The notes below the pieces were generated by a model, which was not told the origin of the DNA, ran no database searches, and saw only the letters and a list, made by a program, of their open reading frames with translations. From Adiantum capillus-veneris (Eukaryota; Streptophyta; Polypodiopsida; Polypodiales; Pteridaceae): 64,000 bases of DNA. The translations under genes and the position numbers were made by a program. Below, one piece after another: positions 22,150 to 32,700 of this stretch. The stretch is from positions 53,382,647-53,446,646 of the forward strand of contig CM043942.1 of NCBI GenBank assembly GCA_014529385.2, in the 5' to 3' direction. Positions within the stretch are counted from its first letter, which is position 1; each line of letters begins with the position of its first letter.

Positions 22150-22305
22150 GGAACCCGGCCCAAACTCGAGGTGCTTGTCCTGCTTGAGGTGCTTGATTAA
22201 GATGCTTGAGGTGCTTGACTGGCTCCATGCTTGAGGTGCTTGACTTGGTGCATGATTAAGGTGATTGAAGTGCCTTGAGAAGCTTGCCTGAGATGCTTGT
22301 GGGAA
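22150..22305. repeat. Degenerate short-unit array in the LTR
   Basis: Repeated GAGGTGCTTG-like units. The same array is present in the 3' LTR at about 48655-48812, so it belonged to the element before insertion. Confidence 0.8.
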
Positions 22306-22418
22306 CACCCCCTACTTCAAGTGCTTAGTCATGCTTGATGACTAAGGGGCTTGCTCATCCAAAGTCAAAAATATCCCTACAAGGAGGGGGCAAGCCTACA
22401 AGGGGGGGGATGAGAGAG

Positions 22419-22420
<2 letters not shown>

Positions 22421-22480
<60 letters not shown>
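22421..22480. repeat. (CA)n microsatellite in the 5' LTR
   Basis: Thirty CA units; the 3' LTR has about 21 at 48931-48973. The difference reflects slippage since insertion. Confidence 0.95.
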
Positions 22481-22481
<1 letters not shown>

Positions 22482-23491
22482 GGGAAGCCCCAGCTTGAAG
22501 AGGCAGCAAGGACACTTGTCAAGTTCCTCCTCATGTTGCCCTCATGGTGTGCCTGAAACCTATTGGTTGGCCACCCAAGGGGTCCAATGATAATAAAGGA
22601 TATTTAATTAATTGATTTTGCATTTATCAAGTCCTCTCTCTCAAAGGGGAAAGGGGGACACTTGTCCCAAGGCTATCCCTGTTGCTTGTAATGGCTCCTG
22701 CTTGTGATTGGCTAGGCCTGGAGGGGTCCAATGAGCTTCAAGCATGAGCTACAAGGGGGGGTCGACCCAAGCAAGCTAGGGGGGTGCTTAGGGGGTATAC
22801 TCACCCACACACACTCACAAACACTCTCATTGTGTACTATGCAAAGGCAAGAGCTCCCTCTCTTTCTCCAAGCAAGTAGAGGTTGAGAGCCTACACCAAC
22901 ACTCTTGGCTATGGAGTGCAAATCCATCCAAGAGCCATGCTTCAATGCTTGAGCTTGCCATCTATTTCTTCTTCATTACTATGCTATTATGTATGCTAGC
23001 ACAAGAGTTATGATAAGTGAGGAACTAGCTCTTTCTCGTATGAAATGTTTCTTCTTCCTCTTCCCTACCCTCATTCCCTGCTAGCTCTCTCCACCTTCGA
23101 AGGTGTTTGAGGTCTTGGTATAGTTAAAACTTTCTTCAAGTTTAGGTTATGCTATGATGGTGATGCATGAAGCTTTCCATCTTCATTGCCTCACCTAGGT
23201 CACAAGGAACACAAAGAATGTATTGTAACAAGTCTCTCTTTATGGGAGAAATCATAATACAAATGCCTATTGGAGGGGGGACCGGCTCCACAAAAATCCG
23301 ATCCTCAACTGTTGTCATGTTCTCTAAATTCTCTCTCTTGAAAAAGTATTGTCTATGCCAAGTTAACTAATTGCTATGATTATGTTGCTATCTTCAATTA
23401 TGTCAACCCGCTATGCTCACAAAATCATTTCTTGAAAGTACTCTCATTAAATTCCGCTACTCTCAAATTGAATAGGCAAATTCCATTACAT

Positions 23492-23503
23492 TGGTATCAG
23501 AGC
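23492..23503 (+). promoter_or_regulatory. Primer-binding site, initiator tRNA-Met type
   Basis: TGGTATCAGAGC, the standard plant retrotransposon primer site complementary to the 3' end of initiator tRNA-Met, one base after the LTR. Confidence 0.9.
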
Positions 23504-23904
23504 ATTTGGTTTCTCTTTTCTTGCTTAAGAAGAGAGGTCCTTAAGTAGCCTATAAATGGTTGATGTTGTTAATTATAATAGAGTAAGTGGAGCTGGGAAC
23601 TAATATCGGTTTTGTTAAGCCCACTATGTGGGGGATGATGCACACCTCGGGAGCTTTGGACTTAATAATGGAGTCATTTTAGACTTGCCTACGGCTTTAC
23701 CATTATTGAGCCATAAGAAGTCCAAAAGGAGCTAGCCCTTGGCAACTCTGCTATGTTAGACCTACTCCTCTACTGTCTATAATTAACCACTTTGAGCCGT
23801 GGGTGTAGATACTTAAGAGCCGATTTTCAAAGGCTAAGAGGAGTGGCAACTAAGGTTTTGTATTGCCAAAGCATACACTAAGTATAAACATAAATTTTGT
23901 TAAC

Positions 23905-26669
23905 ATGGCTGACAATAATCAAGAGAGTAGAATGAACATTGATAGCTTTGATTTTGCACATGAAGGTGCTAATGATGATGCTCCCATGTTTGTGAATTAT
24001 CTCGTCACTAGGTTGAAACAAGCTATGGGCAACCCTGCTTTGCAAGCCAAAGTTACTCAACAACTTCGTGCTTATGGAATTTCCCTTCCTCTCCCAGAGG
24101 AGAGAGAGATTAGGAGGCCTCTTGAAGAGACCCTCAAAAGAAGACTCTCTCCCATTCGAGAGGAGGAATCCAAAGAGAAAGAAAGCAATGACAGTCTAAG
24201 TTCTTCTGAAGATGTGGCTCCACGAAGACGGCGGTCTAGACGATCGCCTACTCCTCCCAAGAGGAAAAGAGCAACCCATAGTCCTTCTCCTCATCACTCT
24301 GAAAGGGAAGAGAGGAAACAAAGGAAGAAAAGGGCTAGGAAGAGGTCACCCTCTTCTCCTTCTTCTTCACCTTCCTCCTCATCCGATGAAAGTTATGGCT
24401 ATTCTCCTAGAGAATACAAGAGGGGAGGATATCGCAAATCATTTCCTGCATGGTGAAGGTCACAAAAGCTAAAAAAGTTCAAGGAGGGAGGAAAGAGTAT
24501 CTCTTTTCTCACCTATGATGGCACCTTTGGTGCTACCGACAAAGTGTTGGACTTCATCCAGCAATTTGATACGGCCTTTGGGGACGAGGGCTTCACAGAG
24601 TCCTCCAAGCTATGCCATGTAGCTATGCACTTCCAAAAATCAGCTCGTCAATGGTGGGCTAGCCTTCATGGAAATGGAGAAGCCCCAAAGACATGGAAAA
24701 CTCTACGAGTTTCCATCATGAAGCAATTTCTTCCAAGTGATACTAAAGATAAAGTTCTTACGGAATGGCGCGGCTTGAAGCTCCTCTCTCATGAGTCTAT
24801 CAACAAGTATGTAGACAAGTTTTGGGATTTACATCTCAAAGCTACTTTCTTTCAAAAGATAGACTTTGCCGAGCAAAGACAGCAATTCTGTGCGGGATTA
24901 CCTGAAGAGATGTCCGAATACATCAACTCTCAACGGCCCGGTACTATTACCAAAGTAATCCACCACACCATGGTTGCTTCACGCATCAATTTCCATCAAG
25001 GGGCTAGACGTAATGTCAAGCCCATGGAAAACAAAGATAAAAATGATGCAAAGGGGAAATCCAATGCTCAAAATAATTCCCAAGGCACTTCCAACAACAA
25101 CAATAACAACAACAACAATCGGTCCAAGGAGAAGGGAGTTTACAAAGGTAGAAAAAAACTCTCTCCTGAAGAGCTTGAAGCTTTTCACAAGGACCATAAG
25201 TGTTTCAAGTGTGGGGAGCAAGGACATGGCTATCGTTCTTGCCCCACGAAGAATACTCACAATGAGACTCCTAGGGCTTCCACCATCGAAGCTCCAAAAG
25301 AGGATGCTCATTGCAAAGGATCATCACTTTCCTATGCGTGGGGAAAGGTAAGAGAGCATGATGCCTTCATCTTGTTTGACCCCGGCTCTACTCTCAACTT
25401 TATATCAATAGAGTTGGCCACCAAGTTGGGCATTCAAGCTTTTGAGATGGGAGATATAGTAACAGCTGATGCAGCTTTCAAGGGACAACAAGCCTCCGTT
25501 ACTCCCTTGATTGGGAAGTTGAGGCTTCATGTCCAAATCTGTGTCGACAAAGAAGACTTCTTCATCTCTCCTCTCCAACATCAGGATGTTATCCTAGGGG
25601 CACCATGGTTTGATCGCATGGCTGCCAACATGAAGTTCCCTGAAAGGAGAATTTACTTCACCTATAGGGGAAAGAACATGTATATAGATGCTAGTGAGCG
25701 TGGTCGCACTATTCCACTTGTAAATCCTCTTTCTTTTGATAAATCAATGAAGAGCTCAGTTTCTGCGTACATGATTTATGTCAAAGAGTCTCTAAAAGCT
25801 AATAATGTTTCATCAAATGAAAATGATAGGAATGAAGAAGAGTTAGACTTGTCTAGTTTTCTAAAAGGATTCCAAGATGTGTTCATCGATGATATCCCTA
25901 TGGACCTACCTCCAAAACGAGGGGATGATAACCATCGTATTGAGCTCCTTCCAGGAAGCTCACCACCTAACAAACCTCCTTATCGAGTCTCACAAGCTCA
26001 ACAAGAGAAGATTATGAGGCAAGTACCGGAATTGGTAGACAAAGGGATGGTGAGGCCTAGTTCCTCTCCCTTTTGTTCTACAGTCCTTTTAGTGCAAAAG
26101 AAAGATGGTACATACCATATGTGTGTGGACTATCGAGCACTAAACCATATCACTATCAAAAATAGATTTCCCGTGCCTCGGGTAGAAGATCTGTTTGATA
26201 AGCTACAAGGCTCTACCTACTTCAGTAGGATTGACCTTAAGAGTGGCTATCATCAAATAAGGATAGTGGATGAAGATATCCTAAAGACCGCGTTTCGCAC
26301 AACATTTGGTCTTTATGAATATCTAGTCATGCCTTTTGGCTTGACTAATGCACCAGCTACTTTCAATCGTCTCATGGAGAAAATTTTTAGACCATATCGT
26401 AAATTCACTGGAGTGTTCTTTGATGATATCATCATCTACTCCAAGTCTTTGGAGGAACATAAGCAACATCTGCAAGCGATTTTTCAAGCCTTGAGGGAGA
26501 ACAAACTTTTTCTCAACCAAAAGAAAAGTGAATTCTTCCTTCAAGAGATTCAATATCTAGGTCATATTATCTCTCACGATCGTATTCGTACGGATCCATC
26601 AAAGTTAGAGGTAATAAAATCATGGCCTAACCCAAGGAATCTACATGAGCTAAGAAGCTTTATTGGTAT
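23905..26669 (+). pseudogene. gag-pol: Chromovirus gag-protease-RT, 5' part of the split polyprotein
   Basis: The first in-context ATG is at 23905. An Arg/Ser-rich basic region lies at about 24200-24440. An in-frame TGA at 24454-24456 interrupts gag; the same frame then stays open to the insertion. The gag core (about 24500-25000) is followed by a CCHC knuckle CFKCGEQGHGYRSC (25201-25242). The protease-like region at about 25375 has FDPGST, with D-P-G in place of D-T/S-G, a variant seen in plant elements. The RT domain at about 26020-26600 keeps CVDYRALN, the motif A IDLKSGYHQI and the catalytic FFDDI (about 26417-26431). The frame is cut at 26669 by the Tat-like insertion and resumes at 45994, after the duplicated GTAT. 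Confidence 0.9.
26666..26669. repeat. Target-site duplication, left (GTAT)
   Basis: GTAT before the LTR, matched by GTAT at 45990-45993. Removing the insert and one copy restores the uninterrupted frame of the host pol. Confidence 0.9.
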
Positions 26670-28203
26670 TGATAGCCGTTTTTCGGCTCTTTGTAATTGC
26701 CACAGTGAGTTACCTCACCCTACCAAAATCACCCAAACACTATGGCTATCCCTACCATTTCACTGTACATAGGCGTGCGTGAGTCACGGGACTTTTCTCA
26801 TATCTTCTTAAAAAACCCTCAATTAGCTAGTCATTGGGCTAGTTGAGCCAAAAAAATAAAAAAAAAAAAAATAAGTATATTATGGCCCATGCGTATGTAA
26901 ACATTTCTTTGTATATAGGGCCTAAATAAAAGGATTTTTCATAATTATTGTGGTATTTATATATTTCTACCTATGGTGTGTTATTTATGCTATGTACATT
27001 GACTCACCATTACCATATTTTTTCTTATCATTTTCCATACTCTTTATTCCATATAAAAAGAATTTCATGCAAGCTTCTCTTATTTTTGGTGTAACTCTAT
27101 CCCAACAAAAATCCAAAAAAACTAGTTCTATTTATGTGTATATTTTTTTCACTATTGTGATTTTTTCCTTCCTACATATATTCTCTATTACTCTCATAAA
27201 TTAGACCACCAAAAATATTCATCTTTTTATGGTAGACTTATAATGAGAGAGATTTATTTTGACCCCTTTATATTTTTCCACCTATATTATTTATATTTGA
27301 CATGTACATATTTTTTAGACCCCTCAATATTTGATTTTCTTAGTTGTACTATTCACTTATATCATGATCTCAACAATATCTTCAATTATAGACCTAGCAA
27401 ATAAGGTCAAGGGTAGGTGGCATGCATACATGCACTATGGAGGGCTCACTCTTGGAGGTATTCAAAAGAATCATCCAAAGAAGGACCCCACAAGGACCTT
27501 GTGCAGTGGAAAAAAACGGTCGGTTTTGCTGAATTTTTAAAGTTCACTTGCTCTCCGAATTTGAAAAGGTGATACAAACGAAAGTTGTAGCTCGTTGGCT
27601 GAACTTTTGCCTCAAATTTTTTCATATTTTTTTGAGTTACGAGCTGTGAGCTATGATTTTATTAGTGGACCCCAGTTTTCCCATTCTATGCAGCCACACT
27701 CTCTCTTTCACTTTATCATTTTCCTCCTCCAAATTACCCATATCTATCAAAAAAACCACAAAATTCAGCCTTTTCTCTTAAAAGACAGCATCACGGTGGC
27801 TGATTACTCAGCTTCAATTACCTTGTCTCTCAAGGAAGGTCAAGAGTGGAGAAAAAATGTACCTTCAAAGCTAGTGGACCGTCAACAAGCGTCAAAATTG
27901 GCCCTACTCAAGACACTTGGAGCATCAACCTTGTAAGAAATCCACCTTTTCTTGCCTCTTAAGAGTTTTTCTTCCTTATTTGTATCCTACATGGATACTC
28001 CCATTGTAAATATCCAATTCCATTTGTAAATTAATACTAACTCTACTAACACTAACCCACTATGAAAAGTCCTATCACCTCCATTTCTCTCCTCTCTCTT
28101 TCCCCACCAACTTCTTGATAATTCCAAGCAAAAGAAATTAGATAAATTGCTGAAAATCTAACCCAACCATGGTTAGAGGAGTAACCCTAGCCTTCAAAAT
28201 TGC

Positions 28204-28210
28204 TATAAAA
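28204..28210 (+). promoter_or_regulatory. TATA box, LTR 1
   Basis: TATAAAA followed by GGAGGG. The same box is at 36611, 45012, 53020 and 62674 in the other LTRs, about 970-1000 bp before the LTR end. Confidence 0.75.
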
Positions 28211-28532
28211 GGAGGGTGTAGCTAGCACAAAAGGAGGAGCCATAAGCAAGAGCACTATGCTATAGCTTGAGAAGCCAAGCTCAACCTCTCTAGAAGGAGC
28301 TCTTGAGTGGAAGCTCATTGTCTTATGCATGTGCATGTGTTGTAATAGGGGATTAGCAAGGGAACTCTATGCCATTGTAAGAGAGAGAGTGATCATTCAA
28401 TTGAGAGTAGGAAATCTATCATTTCTCCTACTAGTGTAAGCCCAACATTTGCTGAATCAAGAAGGGTGGATTTGGACTAAGCTTGGATACTTTGTCTCCT
28501 TTCCAACGTGAAGTAATGGACAACAATGATGC

Positions 28533-28754
28533 GTAAGTGTCTTGGTGTTTTTTGTTAAGTTCTTGATAGCTTGTCTCTGGTGTTGTCATCAATTTAGCCA
28601 TAAATCCCACATACTGTAAGAAGGCGACAGGGTGGAGAGGACTCCCCTGGCTTTAAGATAGTGATTGGGGTGGCTTTTCTTGTGATGTGTTGTGGTGAAA
28701 TTTATGCAAGCTATGTTAAACAAATACTAATCTCACTTTGATTTTTCATGACAG
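28533..28754 (+). other. Possible leader intron
   Basis: GTAAGTG at the donor and a CATGACAG acceptor after a T-rich stretch, in the transcribed leader downstream of the TATA box. The donor and acceptor recur in all LTRs. A second acceptor-like site (TTGCGTCCTAG) ends at 29011. Splicing is inferred from motifs only. Confidence 0.3.
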
Positions 28755-28869
28755 ATTTGTAAGAAGGTATTAATGCAACAAGCACCCCCTCCCCCTTTCT
28801 CTCTCTTTCTTAAATATATAGTTGTATTTGCTTGATCGTTGCTGATACGTTTCAAAGCAGCCCGAGCAC

Positions 28870-28914
<45 letters not shown>

Positions 28915-29176
28915 TTTTAGTGTGTGAGAGTGTTCCATTGGTGTTAGGGTTAGTGTAAATTCCTTGCTTGTTTGTGGGTTGCTCTAACGATTCTCCTCTT
29001 TTGCGTCCTAGTTCGCTCTTAAACTAAGTGGTGCCCCTTGTGTAGTTGGGATTTGGCTGTGGGTTTGTTGTTTTGGTTTGTGTTGTGTTGTGCCCCAGCC
29101 CCATTGAGCTGCACGGGAGCCTTGAAGGGTGTCTAGAGGTTGCTCTTCTTGTTGCCCGCCCCAGACCGCCTCAAAT

Positions 29177-29193
29177 TGGTGCCCCCACGGAGG
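29177..29193 (+). promoter_or_regulatory. Primer-binding site, tandem copy 1
   Basis: TGGTGCCCCCACGGAGG, three bases after the LTR. The TGG start and position fit a tRNA 3'-end complement. I could not assign the tRNA, but it is not initiator Met. It is identical at 37606-37622 and 54007-54023. Confidence 0.65.
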
Positions 29194-29247
29194 ATGGCTT
29201 GTGTATTTTTTTGTAGAATCAACCTTTAGCATAGTCAAGTAGTTTGC

Positions 29248-29460
29248 ATGAATCACGAAAATTTGTATGATCCCTTCATTCCCATTGCAAGGCAAAAGGT
29301 ACACATAATTGTTAGTACTAAGTTGCAATTTCAACGTGTCATTCGTAGAATTTTAGGTCCTCTTAGGTTGGCCGAGATAAACGCTTCAGTAAATCCTTTT
29401 ATTTTGCCTCTCATTAGGTACGACCTTAGTTTGGACGTCTATATTTTTGTTTTGTTTTAA
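29248..29460 (+). CDS. Leader ORF a, copy 1 (70 codons, unknown function)
   Basis: Starts at an ATG 71 bp after the primer site. It shares with leader ORF b a region rich in Ile/Phe, a G-x-x-R-x-x-E-I-x-A-S-x-N-P core (about residues 40-53) and ILPLI-x-Y-x-x-S-x-D-V-x-IF at the C-terminus. The two look like tandem duplicates. Copies 1 and 2 encode the same product; copy 3 differs by one residue (NLY versus ALY). No known domain recognised. It lies in the leader ahead of gag, where Ogre-type Tat elements also carry an ORF of unknown role. Confidence 0.55.
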   Translation: MNHENLYDPFIPIARQKVHIIVSTKLQFQRVIRRILGPLRLAEINASVNPFILPLIRYDLSLDVYIFVLF

Positions 29461-29481
29461 GCATTAGGTCAGGCATAGACC

Positions 29482-29700
29482 ATGGATAATGGCCCAGGAA
29501 TAGAGGTTTTCCCCTTCCATTTCACTCCACACATTAGAATAAACATTGCAATTAGTAGGAAAATCCATTTTCAACAACGTATGGTGTTCATGTTTGGTGC
29601 CCAAAGAGTAGGAGAAATTCTCGCATCACCAAACCCTGTCATCCTACCTCTTATTGATTATCATAGGTCGTTTGATGTGAATATCTTTATTTTGTTGTAG
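29482..29700 (+). CDS. Leader ORF b, copy 1 (72 codons, unknown function)
   Basis: ATG start 21 bp after the stop of ORF a. It is a paralogue of ORF a over nearly its whole length: both have FQ-R, GA/P-R, E-I-x-A-S-x-N-P and a Leu/Ile-rich C-terminus. It is preceded by a long T-rich tract ending in AG (29445-29460), which could be a splice acceptor. Function unknown. Confidence 0.55.
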   Translation: MDNGPGIEVFPFHFTPHIRINIAISRKIHFQQRMVFMFGAQRVGEILASPNPVILPLIDYHRSFDVNIFILL

Positions 29701-29785
29701 AATAGATTGCAAGCTAGAAAACATTATTGTGTAAATCTTTTTAAGAAAGAAAAACAAAAACGGGTGTCACTTTGAAATCAATTCA

Positions 29786-32700
29786 ATGGAAAGCCAACGC
29801 CAAATGTCTGGGTATCCTCTTTTCTTTGGAGAGCCTGGAGAGGATGCAGAATTATTTTTAGCGAATTTCAAGATGTCTTGCCGTATCAAGAGGATAATAA
29901 CTGATCAAGAACGTGTAGAAATGTTTGAGGTGGTCCTTAGGAAAGATGCTAGCACTTGGTTTGACTCTTTGCCTGAGGAAGTTAAGGGGAATTACAATGA
30001 AGTTTTGAATCATTTCAAGAAATACTTCTTTGATCCCCAAAACACTCAAAAATTATGGTAAGACATTGTTTCTCATAAGCAAAAAGACTTAGATGACTAC
30101 TACTTGTACAAGCAAGAGTTTCTACGTCTTTGGGCTCTATGGATACGAAATGTTGCTAACCCTGGTGATGGTGCAGAATTTCTAAAGAAGAAGAGGTTCA
30201 TAGCCGGACTCTTTCCTAACCTTAAGGTAAAAGTTGAGTCGGGTGCACCTGCTACCTTTGATGCAACTGAAACTAGGGCTGCTAAGAAGTATAGGAAACT
30301 CAAGTGCTTAAGGGGAGAGGTTCCAATAGAAGGTCTTAGACCCAAAGGTAAGTCACAAGCATCAACATCGAGGGAGCTTCCTGAGGTAACGACGGAAGTA
30401 ATTGAGAAGTTAAACAAATCTTTAAGCAGCCTGTCAATTCACCTTGCACAAGCTGTAGGTCCAAAGGGACAAGCAAAGAAGTCTGAAGCTCAAGATCCAC
30501 GACTTAGGAGAGTCTTGCAATGTTGGAATTGCGGAGAGTCTGGACATGGGATGTATAATTGTCCTTGGCCCCGTGGGGAGCCAGGGAGACCTAACTTAAA
30601 TTACCCAGTGATGAATGCAGGTGAAGGAACTGGTCAACAACCAAGGCTTCTACAAAGACCAAATGGACCAAGACCACCTCCACAAGGGGTAGAAGGAGTT
30701 CCACCTTTGCCAGATCCAAATGTGCATGTGGTAGAGGTGACAAACTCAAATGAGGTTGACATGTAAGCAAATGGCATTAAGCGTGGCCGAGGAAAAGGTA
30801 AAGAGAAAGAGGGTGTCCCATCACAGAGTGACCATGGACAAGGCAAGAAGGCAAAGGAGACCAAGGAAGCTAAGAGGACTCAACGTCGTATCAATCTCCA
30901 AGACTTCCCTCTTGGACATGGTATGGCTCCATACAACCTGTTGGAAGACATGCGAGGTAAGGGTCCTCATATCTCATGGCCTCAGTTTCTTGCATTATGC
31001 CCACAAGTTAGGAGGGATTTAACAAAGGCAGTTAGCACTAGGAGAAAGGTAAAAGAGAGTTTTCCTGTTGTAAAAATTGCACATGCTGAAATGAACGAGG
31101 ATATTACACCTGTGCTAGATTGTTACATAAAAGGAAGATTGGTTAGGAAAGGTCTAGTGGATGGGGGTGCACAAATTTGCATCATGACAGAGGGACTCAT
31201 GCAAAGACTAGGCATGCACATCCATGAGAACCCTGAAATCAAAGTGAAAATGGAAAACAATAGCAAGGCTAGGTGCATAGGCATTTGTAAAAATGTTTTT
31301 GTGGAGGCCTTTGGCATTAAGAAGGCAGTGGATTTCTATGTCATGTCTACCAAGGGAAATGGTTACCCATTTATCCTAGGAAGACCATGGCTAATGAAAA
31401 TGCGAGCTTTGCAGGATTGGGAGAGTGGAAAGCTAATTTGTAGGAATGACAATCACAAGAAGGTTTTCTTTGACATGAAGGAGCAACGCCAAGAGGAGCT
31501 CCATGAAGAATCATCTCAAAGTGAGACGGAAGAAGGTTGGACCGATAGCACTTCAGAAGAAGAAAGTAGCGGCAGCATTACTGAAGAGGAGTCCTCCATT
31601 GAAGTCATGGGGGTAAGGTTTAAGCCAAACAACCAGGAGACCTCTTCTCGAGGTTTGGAAGAGGTAGGTTCCCAAGAGAACCAAAAGGTGGAAGATGAAG
31701 GAATGTTAGAAGGTATGTTGTCTACAACACTTACAAAGGATGAAAGAGAGGAGTTCAAATGTGTGCTAAGGAAATTTCCGAGGCTTTTTGCTAAAGACTA
31801 CACCGATGTGCGTGGAGTAGATGTTGTTCAACACAAGATTGAGTTGAAGCCAGAGGCCACACCTAAAGCTCAGAAGCTACGAAGGCTAGGAGTTATAAAG
31901 GAACAGGCTCTACTCAAGGAGGTAAGAAAGCTTCTAGCAGCAGGTTTCATTTATCCAGTGGAGAATTCAGAGTGGGTCTCTCCTGTTGTTGTCACTCCTA
32001 AGAAAAATGGCAAGTGGAGGGTGTGTGTGGATTACCGTCCCCTCAATGAGGCAACAAAAAGAGATCACTTTCCCCTCCCATTCCAGGATGAGATACTAAA
32101 TGAGGTAGCTGGTCATGAGAAGTACACTGTGTGCGATGATTACTCAGGTTACTTTCAAATAGGGATTGCATTGGAGGATCAATTGAAAACAACCTTTATC
32201 ACTCCTTGGGGTTGTTATGCTTTTAGAGTCATGCCATTTGGTCTGACAAATGCTCCTGCAACATTCCAACGTTTCATGAACATGGTGTTTCAAGCATTCT
32301 TTGGAAAGTCAATTAGGGTGTTCATTGATGATTTCTGCATTTATAGCTCAAAATCATTGCATCTACAAAGGGTAGAAGAAGGTTTAAAGAAGCTCTACGA
32401 CATGGGAGTTCAACTCAACCCCGACAAGTGCCACATAGGTGAGGATGAAGTGATCTTGCTCGGTCACAAGGTTTCCTATAAAGGCATTGAGGTGGATCCT
32501 TCAAAGGCAAAGGCTCTTATTGAGCTCCCATCACCGAAGAGTCTTAAGGAGGTCATCTCTTTCATTCAGAAGGTGAAGTATATGTCACGCTTCATTCACT
32601 TAGCCTCGGAGTTGCTTCATCCTTTGCAAAAGTTGACACAACAAGTAGAATTTGCATGGTCTGATGAGCTTGAAGAGTATTTTTGTAACATTAAAGTCAT

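Larger units (their letters stand above)
21867..23490 (+). repeat. Chromovirus 5' LTR
   Basis: Starts TGTCATAAAATC and ends CCATTACA, directly before the primer site. It contains an array of degenerate 10-11 bp units related to CTTGAGGTGC (about 22150-22305) and a (CA)30 run at 22421-22480. Confidence 0.9.
26670..29173 (+). repeat. Tat-like LTR 1
   Basis: 2,504 bp, from TGATAGCC to CCGCCTCA. TATA box at 28204-28210. A (CT)n run lies at about 28872-28911. A donor-like GTAAGT at 28533 and acceptor-like AGs at 28753-28754 and 29010-29011 suggest a leader intron. The 48-codon U3 frame at 27793-27936 has ACG where other LTRs have ATG. Confidence 0.92.

Noticed and set aside
22150-22305. Short repeated units that might suggest a CRISPR-like array
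   Set aside because: Units are degenerate, directly adjacent without unique spacers, and duplicated with the LTR in a plant nuclear context.
22335-22556. Frame with a long Thr-His run
   Set aside because: Product of the (CA)n tract inside the chromovirus LTR.
26950-27204. 84-codon hydrophobic frame in LTR 1, repeated at 35367-35621
   Set aside because: Phe/Ile/Tyr-rich because the U3 is T-rich; lost in LTR 3 and in the other subfamily.
29008-29334. 108-codon minus-strand frame near the LTR/primer-site junction, repeated at 37437 and 53925
   Set aside because: It crosses the LTR end and primer site and is antisense to leader ORF a; repeated only because the element is.
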